A DNA stretch of 64,000 bases. Origin: Macrocystis pyrifera (lineage: Eukaryota; Sar; Phaeophyceae; Laminariales; Laminariaceae). A program made the translations under genes and the position numbers. The stretch's first letter is position 1. The number at the start of each line of letters is the position of its first letter. The stretch covers positions 2,745,001 to 2,809,000 of the forward strand of contig JASSKH010000032.1 of the NCBI GenBank assembly GCA_031763025.1, written 5' to 3'. Below are positions 56,605 through 64,000 of this stretch, piece after piece. The notes beneath the pieces were generated by a model. That model ran no database searches and had not been told where the DNA came from. It was given only the letters and a program-made list of their open reading frames with translations.

Positions 56605-58235
56605 ACTGCCATTTGGAAGTAAACAACTTCCATAACTTCCATTTTGATTTCCAAATGGAAGTTTTTCACTTCCAAAGGAAGTTGTGAAAGTCAAAATGAA
56701 AGTTTTTAACTTCCAAATGGAAGTCGTGAAAGTCAAAAAGGAAGTTTCGAAGTTTTTTACTTCGAAATGGAAGTTGTGGAAGTTTCGACTTCCAAATGTA
56801 AGATTTGGAAGTCGAGTGGAAACTTCCATTTAGCCCATGGAAGTTTCCATTTTGGAAGCTTCCACTGCCATGCCCGGTAGAAGCTTCGTCCAGCTTCCAT
56901 TAAGCTTCCATACATCTTGATATACTTTCACCTACTGTCACCCACTTCCACTTCACGTCTAGAAGTTCCATTATTCTTCTACCTTCAAGGAAACTTCCAT
57001 CGGCGTCCCCCTAATATTCTGTCCACGTCCATACTGAACCGTAACTTCCACTTACTTCCACCTAGTCACATCCGCTTCCATTCAACTTCCACAAGTATCG
57101 TTTGGCTTGCAAAACTTCCACTAATTTCAACGAAACTCGCATCTGAGTACGCAGAATCTTCTGACCACTCCCCCATATTCAAGCGCGACTTCCACCTACT
57201 TGTACGTACTTCCCACGCACTTCGATTAAACTTCCAATGGCTACAGCTTAATTATTTATTTAGCTTCTATTTAGCTTCCATTTCAATGGAAACGTTCACC
57301 TACACCCGCAGACGCTTCCATCCACTCCTATAGTCAAGCTTACCTTCCCCCTAATCCCACTCACTTATATCCGTTTCCAATTATCCAACTTCCACATGTC
57401 CAAAGTTACGTGTAACCCTTCTTACACGGAAATTCATATCAGCGTTCGCCGAAGGTTCCATACACTCTCATATGCAAGAATAAATTCAACATATTTTCAC
57501 GTACTTCCACGAGCTCTCATTCACTTCCAATAAACTACCAAGAAATATGTTTGTCTCGTATTACCATGGAAAACTCCCATCTACGTCTGCAGAGGCTCCT
57601 ATCCACTCCCCGGGGCTCATATGCATGTGGGACTTTGGCCTAATCACTTCTTTTATGAAGTGAAAATGAAGCTTGGAAGTGAAGATGGAAGTACTGGAAG
57701 TCGGGAATGAGCCTACCACGTGAATTCCATTCTATATTCAACTTCCAAAAGCTCCATTTGGACTTCCAAACGGATTTTTTTTTCACCCCAAAGGGGAGTT
57801 TGTGTGAAGTTTTGGACTTTTAAATGGAAGTTTCCGACTTCCAAATAGAAGTGTTCCACTTCCAAATGGAAGTTTTCGACTTCCAAATGGAAGTTTCTAA
57901 CTTCCAATAACTTCCAAATGGAAGCTCCTAACATCCAGTAACTTCCAAATGGAAGTTGTGGAAGCACAAATGGAAGTTTAGGAAGTGAAAGTAGAAGCCT
58001 CGCCAGCAATTCGAAACCTTCCTTTTTGACTTCCAAAACTTCCATTTGGACTTCCACAACTTCCATTTGGAAGTTCCACAACTTCTATGTGGAAGTTTGG
58101 AAGTTTTAAACTTCCATTTGGAAGTTTTAAACTTCCATTTGGAAGTTAGAAACTTCCTGTTGGAAGTAAAAATGGAAGCTTTGGACGTTTTTGACTTCCA
58201 AATGGAAGTTTTGGGAGTCGAGTGGAAGCTTCCAC
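56605..58235. repeat. Array of palindromic ACTTCCAAATGGAAGT motifs (ACTTCC/GGAAGT), about 1.6 kb
   Basis: The hexamers ACTTCC and GGAAGT recur dozens of times. In 56605-56870 and 57655-58235 they alternate and build the perfect palindrome ACTTCCAAATGGAAGT, with steps of roughly 18-30 bases. In the middle (56900-57600) the plus strand carries mostly CTTCCA and CTTCCAC at wider, irregular steps. Both strands therefore read as repeated FHLEV/WKLK-type peptides (57713-58081 minus, 58046-58246 plus); these are not genes. Confidence 0.85.
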
Positions 58236-58261
58236 ACATTTACTAAATAATGAGGTGGACC

Positions 58262-58915
58262 CTGCGAGGTTCGCTACTGCTGCTGGCATGGATACCGCCT
58301 GTTGTGCTTCAAGTATCTCGGGGTTCTGTACCGCGGGTACTACAAGTATACCAGTACTAGTCTAGCGGTAATTCGTCCGTTGGTAGTGTTCGTACTGCTG
58401 CTTCTGAGAGACTCAGTACTCGCAGGAATGAAATACCCTCAATATGCCCAGCATACTTCGAGTATGAAGTATACTTCAACCGTCTGTGCACTGTGTCGAC
58501 AAGTCTCAGGCCCAGCGTTCAGCACAAACCACACGCAAATAGTCCCACACAAGTGGGAGTTGGAGCAAACTACTTTCGCTGGAGACAACTTGAGCATTTA
58601 AAGCAGTCTGGCAGTATTTCGATAAAAGCATGTACTTCGAATGCTCTCAGTATCTTGAGGTTCTGTATTGCGCATATTGCCTATACGCCAAGTATTTTTT
58701 TCGTGTTTCGATACTACTGCGGGTAAATACTTACCTGTATTCTCGGGGTTCGGTACTACCCACACGCTCATTACTCTCAGTATTTGGGCCTTCTCAGTAC
58801 TCGCAGTAGTTTTGCCGCCAGTACTCCAATACTTTCAGTACTCGGGCTACGATTTGTTCTCGAACATTTACCTGTGAAACCTTGATATTACCCTGAGCAC
58901 CAAGAAACATTTACT
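58262..58915. repeat. AGTACT-rich dispersed repeat, copy B, right part
   Basis: Matches copy A 8390-8900: CTACTGCTGCTGGCATGGATACC / CTCCTTGCTGCCGCTGTGGATACC, CCGCGGGTACT, TTCGTCCGTTGGTAG, GAGTATGAAGTAT, CTCAGTATTTGGGCC and the end ACCCTGAGC, CCAAGAAA. The left part of this copy lies beyond the ACTTCC/GGAAGT array. Confidence 0.85.
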
Positions 58916-60020
58916 TTGGGGGAACATACATGTTGTAGTACCAGTATGTATGTATGTGATGTACCTTACTCAGCCGGTCACAAAGTATTATGGCGCAACC
59001 TCGACCTCACGCAACTTTTTTGTACTTACGAATTTATGGCCGCGAGTCAGCTGGATCAATATATCTCCACTTACCGATACCCTATTATATATTGTTGTAG
59101 TAATGATCCCACACTTATTCCGCGAACAGTATAATATGTCTATCCTCAAAAAATATGTTATGTGTGTGTTCTTCACGTTAAAATGATGGGTGGGTGCAGG
59201 TGCTACTTCTAAACAAGTGTGCAGGGTTTCATACGAGTATTATTTCGCTCTTGCGCCACTCCCCTATTAATACGGCACCTCCTGGAGGGGAACCTTGTAA
59301 TATATATGTATATATGTGCTGAGCACATACGAGTAGATTTCCAGGTGGAAACTCGCAAAAATGAGCGGGGCTTCGCAGAAAAGCTAGCATTTTCCTTAGT
59401 CACTCGATTTATGTATGAAAGTTATGTTTAGGCAATATCTCTTGCTTGGTTGCGATTGGGCAATGAACTAGTACCGGTCTTCTCGTAGCGTGTTCTGCTC
59501 AGTCTTCACCATTTTTTGCCTCGATCGGGGACGACGATTGTATTACAATTTTTGCGTCGAAACGCTGGATTTTACAGTTTCACAGATTGCTCGTCGAGCT
59601 TGAGTCGGACACAAAACATGCCACACCTGGTGTTTTATTGCCTGGCATTTTCTCTGTATATGGCACATGCAGAGTTGTGTCAGGATCAGTGCCTCCGAAT
59701 TTCAAGCAACAATTCGCCGTGGTTCACGAGAGAACGAGAACACTCGCGCATCGGCTATGCATTTTAAGCCTGGCCCAGTTCATTGGCCTGTTGAAATAAT
59801 CGCATCAACCAGGGTACAAGCCCATGCATGCCACTAGGTTTGCTCTGCGAGTCATAATGGGCGGTTGTAAGAAACACTAGCCGAAGTATTACAACAGTGT
59901 ATTGAGCTCTTCGTAAACCCTAGGTATTAACAATACCATTCACGGAGAATCAATTATTTTACGCTTTGCTTGAGTTGGAAAACGCAATTTGGCATGGTTG
60001 TGCGTCATTTTAAGTCGTTG
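58916..60020. other. No gene seen
   Basis: AT-rich spacer with short frames on both strands. No recognisable domain, RNA gene or large repeat. Confidence 0.4.
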
Positions 60021-60029
60021 AGCATCTCG

Positions 60030-60115
60030 AAAAATGAGTCATTAAGTACCCACGCGAGGGCGTTTCGGCAACATGTGCCTACCACCTTGAATTGGAAGCA
60101 AGCGTCTGTCGGTCA
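60030..60115. repeat. Short direct repeat flanking the second copia copy, left
   Basis: TTAAGTACCCACGCGAGG-like, GCGTTTCGGCAAC and CTTGAATTGGA match 63025-63110 (TCAAGTACCCGCGTAGAG, GCGTTTCGGCAAC, CTTGGAATTAGA) in the same orientation. A looser third relative is at about 63890-63930 (AACGCCGTCAAGTAC). The pair brackets the second copia-type copy. Confidence 0.55.
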
Positions 60116-60119
60116 ACGT

Positions 60120-60634
60120 TTCTCCCATCCCCGGTACTGTATTGCGTTTGAGGATGGCTTCTATGAAGCGATCGTCTGGACCTTGCCCATGTTTAAGGAG
60201 GCCGCCGATAGGTCTGCAAGCTTAGCGCAGATGACCTTATCTGCGATCTTCCGGAGTTGGGATTACAGCTCCTGTCAGGTTTTCTGGCCATTACCTCCAG
60301 TTCCGGTCTCATCTTCGTGCCTGAGGACCAGGAGGTGTGCCGGTGCTTCAATGAGCAAACACAAGATGGTGTAGAGTTCCTGTGGAGCCTTGGCGCGCGT
60401 ACATTGTGTTTGTTCAAGAGTGTGGGTTGTAGTCAACCGTTGATTCATCGGTCAGAGTAATGCTTTCTTCTGACCTGCGGTTCCCCTTTATCATACCGAC
60501 GACGTCTTTGCGGTTGATGCTCAGGATGAGGCAGGTTTCCTTCCGTCAGTCCTTGGACTTTCGCCTATGAACTTGAGTTTGAGACCCTCCATGATATGGG
60601 CCAGGTTTCCCTCGCCGTTGTTAGAGTCCCCCAT
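60120..60634 (-). pseudogene. Copia-type gag N-terminus, second copy, truncated
   Basis: ATG at 60634 (minus) opens MGDSNNGEGNLAHIMEGLKL, the counterpart of the start at 32906 in the first copy. Further residues (TKMRPELEVMARKPD and, in another frame, TLWEDGFYEA-type positions read on the opposite strand) match the first copy through about 60120. The zinc knuckle, protease and pol are absent, so the copy is truncated inside gag. Confidence 0.65.
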
Positions 60635-60724
60635 GGTAACGTCTCGGGCTTTGAGCTGAATTCTCAAGGTGTGTCGCCCAACGATTACGCAGCACGTCAG
60701 GTACGGCTGCGAATCCAAGACCTA

Positions 60725-61835
60725 CGGCGATAAGCATTCAGTCGGTCGGCTACCTGTCTTCTTGCCGTTGCTTGGGTAATGCTAAGGTTCACAGCAGTGA
60801 TTAAGACTACCCTTAATGATGTCGTTTCTTGATAGATGTCAAGACATACAGCGGTAGGTAAGTAGTCGGTTGGCAATCTGTCCTGTTGTTTTGTTGTCGT
60901 TTCTCGGGCAATGCTAAGGCTCAAACCAGTGGGTTAGGACTACCCTTGTGTTATCGTTGCTTGATAAATAGAAATATTTACTGCTGCAGGTAAACAGTCG
61001 GTCGGCTACCTGTCTTCATTATCGTTGCTTGGGCAATGCCAAGGCTCACAGCAGTGGGTTGAGACTACCCCAAGGCTTGTTATGTTGCGGCGGAGGGAGG
61101 TGGGAGCAACCAAAAATACGACGCGTCGAGGCATGCAGCCACGAGTCGTTGGGCGCAGAGTAGAGGCGGAATACTCTGTGGGTGTGGGAGGGGTGATTCA
61201 TTCAGCAGACGGTTTCAGCCTGCTGAATGCAAAACGCCTGACCAAGACGTACAGCGCATGCAGCGCATGGACCAAAACCGAGTGTCTTCAGACGCTACCC
61301 AGGCAAGGAAGAGAATACGTTCAAAATCTAAAAAGTGAACTATAGGACTAAAAACTGAAGGATTAGAGGCTAAACCGACTGTTCGCTCGCATATACGCAT
61401 CATTCCATGTGATAACGGGCATAATCGAGTATCTGCATCGCTCGCAATCGGGGGTTTTGATCATTGTTTGCTTCGCTCTCGCCTGAGCGGAGCCTTGGAG
61501 CCACTGGGACTGCCGAAGGGTCCAACGTACGAACTGAGGAGGCGAGTCAGGTGAGCGTTGACAGCTCACCCCGGGGAGAGCTTGCCGTCACAGTTATCGT
61601 TGCTTGGTAAATATCAAGAATTACAGCCAAAGGTAATCAGTCGGCCGGCTACTTCCCTTCGTTGTCGTAGCTCGGGATACACCGATCCTTACAGCAATAG
61701 GTCAGACTACCTTGTCTCTTTATCGTTGATCAGGCAATACCATGACTTTCAGCAGTAGTTTAGACTACCTCGTTTCTGTCGTTGCTTGCGTAAATACCAA
61801 GGCATACAGCGGTAGGTTTGACTACCTATCTTGGT
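60725..61835 (-). repeat. Leader minisatellite of the second copia-type copy, interrupted by 526 bp
   Basis: The same ~72-bp units as 32945-33745 lie at 60725-61070 and 61597-61835 (GGTAAACAGTCGGTCGGCTA, TTGCTTGGGCAATGCCAAGG, CAGCAGTGGGTT). Between them, 61071-61596 is unrelated GC-richer sequence that interrupts one unit after GACTACCC. Confidence 0.75.
61071..61596. mobile_element. 526-bp insertion in the leader minisatellite, type unknown
   Basis: The insertion splits a repeat unit between GACTACCC and TTATCGTTGC. It contains hairpins ATTCAGCAG...CTGCTGAAT (about 61197-61228) and GGTGAGC...GCTCACC (about 61552-61573). There is no terminal inverted repeat and no clear target duplication. 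A plus-strand frame overlaps (61025-61345) without a known domain. Confidence 0.5.
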
Positions 61836-62990
61836 CATGACTTGGCCGTAAATCACGACGCGCAGCAGCAGAGAGTTTGGTCCGTACGTTGACGCTATCA
61901 TTATTAAAGTCTGGAATATTCTCGACATAACAGGGTGGCGGTCTCTAATAGCTTCCGCGCTGCCTATCTATGCAGGATTTCTAGACGTCGTAGTAGCTTG
62001 TTCTTGTTCACCCACGTTCTAGTCGCCATCTCCGTCGTGGTTGAGCTACGACTGGTAGTCTTGATCCCAAAGATTGTACTCGTGCAAACACGTTGTTCAA
62101 TGCATTGTAATCGGATTCCGTCCAACGTGCTTATAGCTGGCTCCGCGGGGGGAAATCGACGAACAGCAGACTTGATCCTATCACCTGTTCACGTTCAATC
62201 ACGTTGCTTCTGTTAAACTTGAACTACGAATAGCAGTCTCGGTGGGTGTGGCTCCGAAAGACATGTGTCTTGACTCATCGTGCTGCTTGAAGCTGTCGAG
62301 GGGCATTTGTTCACGTATCGAGGCTCATAACCTGTTAAAATTGATTGGCTTATGGCAATGGTATGATACCAAATATAGTGCCTAAACCGCGGTTACGCTG
62401 ATTTGGTGATATGATGTGAGCATAGCTCCAAGAGAAGATTTTTGTGCGGGTGGTGTTTTTTTTTCAGCGTGGTGCTCGTGAAGAATAGAAGCACCGGGTG
62501 ATGTATGATGGTGCCCGGTAGATGCCCCTCGTCGAGCTACAAAGCAAGACCCGAAACGTTCAAACAAGAACAAAACCAGTGTACTGTACTCTGACGTCGT
62601 ACTCGTTTCGTCCTTGGACCCTGGGCGTATTTTCCCGACATGAAATCGTATTTCCTTATGTTGAAATCGTCACGTTTGACAAACCGACATCGTGGTCGTA
62701 CGACAAATAGCCACAATTTGCTCGCACGTACAACTACAATTGTAGACTTATTAACTTCTATTCGTACCACAGAACTACCGTTGTCATCAAAGCTGGCTAA
62801 ATATACCTACAGTACACGACGGGAAGCAGTGGGAACACATTTGAACAGCCCTCTCTGGTACGTTACGTTCGTACAGAATATACCACGCTGTGCTACTGCT
62901 ATCTTTGTACAAAGCCACCACCAGGTATGATACGTTTGCAGCGACCTAGACCTTTTACGGCTGTGGTAAAAGCACCAACTACTATCAACA
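61836..62990 (-). mobile_element. 5' region (probable LTR plus leader) of the copia-type relic, copy 2
   Basis: Homologous to 33746-34990 across its whole length. It shares CTATGCAGGATTTCTAG, CGTATCGAGGCTCATAACCTGT and GTCGTACGACAAATAGCCAC. Divergence is substantial, so the two copies are old and not a recent segmental duplication. Confidence 0.6.
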
Positions 62991-63024
62991 CCGACTAGGG
63001 GTTGAGGCGCTAGTACCCTCAGGA

Positions 63025-63110
63025 ACGCGTCGTCAAGTACCCGCGTAGAGGCGTTTCGGCAACCAGCACATGCTACTTGGAATTAGAGTCAGGGGTATGC
63101 AGCCAAGAAC
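63025..63110. repeat. Short direct repeat flanking the second copia copy, right
   Basis: Partner of 60030-60115. Confidence 0.55.
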
Positions 63111-64000
63111 CGTATTTCGAAGTTCAAGAATGATTGATGCAATATCCTAGAATAGAGCTTATTAGCTCTTTTGTGGGCCTAATAACTTGCTCTCTACCAT
63201 GATATCGTAGGATCGTCTCCGGCACCTTTATCGACGACGGCTCAAAAATACATGTGCCGTCCGCCTGGACAACAGCTATCTTTTAGTGGAGACCATTTCT
63301 TCGTCCGTGGTGGAGCCATTGTACTATACACTTGCGCGGGACAAATCATTTCAGCGTCTTTGCGAGCTTTTCCTGCTTCTCGCTCACAACTTCGAGTACA
63401 CGAAAACACCTCGTTGGTTGTTTCCGGCTGGCTCAAACTGCTTGCTGGCACACCCAATGCCCTAGCACACCCCATCAACAGCATCCTCCAAGGGCGCGGG
63501 CCGTAGCTTCCAGTGAGGAGCTGTAGCTATCCGCTAGCGCAAACGGTCTGTTGGGGGTTGTTTTACCGCTTATTTTGTTCACTTAAATTTCGAGATATTC
63601 TACCACCGCAGCACCTCGAAGTGGAGGTGTAGGTCTCTGTTAAGAACCCGAGAAAGGGCACTCTAGAGACAAACACAAGCGGCTGTGATGAAATTGTTTG
63701 CGGTCACGGTCGCTGTCCGGTACGCACGAACAAGTCGAATGTTTAAGCGCGAGCGTGATGGAAAAGCGTTTTTTTTTTCAAGTTTCGTTAAAACGTCAAA
63801 ACATCTGGTGACTAGAGTCACCGGAGACTTGGGAACAAGCGTGGCCTAATGGTTTACGAACGATCGAATTTCCTTACGACCACTTCGGTTGAGGAACGCC
63901 GTCAAGTACAAGTAACTTCGACACCTGCCGGACCACGGTTCCGTGCGGCAAACAACCCGATGCAACGCTTCCAGAGCTATAGGTCCCCCAAGACGTAGCA
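63111..64000. other. No identified gene
   Basis: A plus-strand frame at 63252-63506 is open, and an alternative frame over 63230-63480 reads protein-like, but neither shows a motif. The remainder has no visible feature. Confidence 0.35.

Noticed and set aside
56605-58235. Open frames with FHLEV / WKLK repeat peptides on both strands
   Set aside because: They follow from the palindromic DNA repeat; both strands give the same type of peptide and no start or domain supports translation.
56605-58235. CRISPR-like array
   Set aside because: Repeats are short palindromes with irregular steps and spacers made of the same motif; the DNA is eukaryotic and no cas genes are present.
63252-63506. 84-codon plus-strand frame near the right edge
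   Set aside because: No motif, and a second frame over the same bases looks equally protein-like; not enough to call a gene.

Overview
The window looks like repeat-rich, gene-poor nuclear DNA of a eukaryote. There are no bacterial operons, rRNA, recognisable tRNA or CRISPR arrays. No reading frame is both long and conserved, and every recognisable protein match is frame-shifted, stopped or truncated. My best guess is a red alga, probably a florideophyte. Two fragments of a carbohydrate sulfotransferase (about 38.0 and 41.5 kb) resemble the family used for sulfated galactans, and a non-LTR retrotransposon 3' end (38.5-39.6 kb) looks like a family I associate with red algae. This assignment is inference from memory of families, not from a search.

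Layout. 0-0.6 kb: degenerate GC-rich satellite. 0.7-3.8 kb: GC-rich relic of a tyrosine-recombinase element, with a gag-like region ending in a CCCH zinc finger and then a recombinase broken after its second catalytic box. 3.8-8.9 kb: a duplicated ~230-bp repeat, a CCCTACAGA-type tandem array, a ~47-bp GATCGATAG array, a decayed GC-rich minus-strand reading frame (7.4-8.2 kb) and an AGTACT-rich dispersed repeat. 8.9-23.4 kb: mostly AT-rich non-coding sequence with local duplications, a 93-nt hairpin and GGCC-rich minisatellites. 23.4-28.2 kb: a TA-flanked miniature inverted-repeat element, a possible hAT transposase fragment, a tandem ~470-bp repeat and a nested inverted-repeat (foldback) structure. 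29.5-35 kb: a minus-strand Ty1/copia-type relic (gag with zinc knuckle, protease, pre-integrase), with a ~72-bp minisatellite in its leader. 35-43.8 kb: a second hairpin copy, the sulfotransferase pieces and the non-LTR relic. 43.9-52.4 kb: a plus-strand Ty3/gypsy relic, itself interrupted by a 432-bp terminal-inverted-repeat element. 52.4-60 kb: T-rich DNA, a second TA-flanked miniature element, and a ~1.7-kb array of palindromic ACTTCC/GGAAGT motifs lying inside a second copy of the AGTACT repeat. 60-63 kb: a second, truncated copy of the copia leader and gag start.

The most interesting observation is a NADAR (YbiA/DUF1768-like) domain at 46,134-46,570 on the plus strand. It lies inside the Ty3/gypsy relic between the nucleocapsid-type zinc knuckle and the aspartic protease. 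NADAR proteins are N-glycosidases acting on NAD-derived or ADP-ribose conjugates, including ADP-ribosylated guanine. A retroelement carrying one would suggest an accessory enzyme working against host nucleotide-modifying defence or in nucleotide metabolism. The copy here is decayed, so the idea must be tested on intact relatives.
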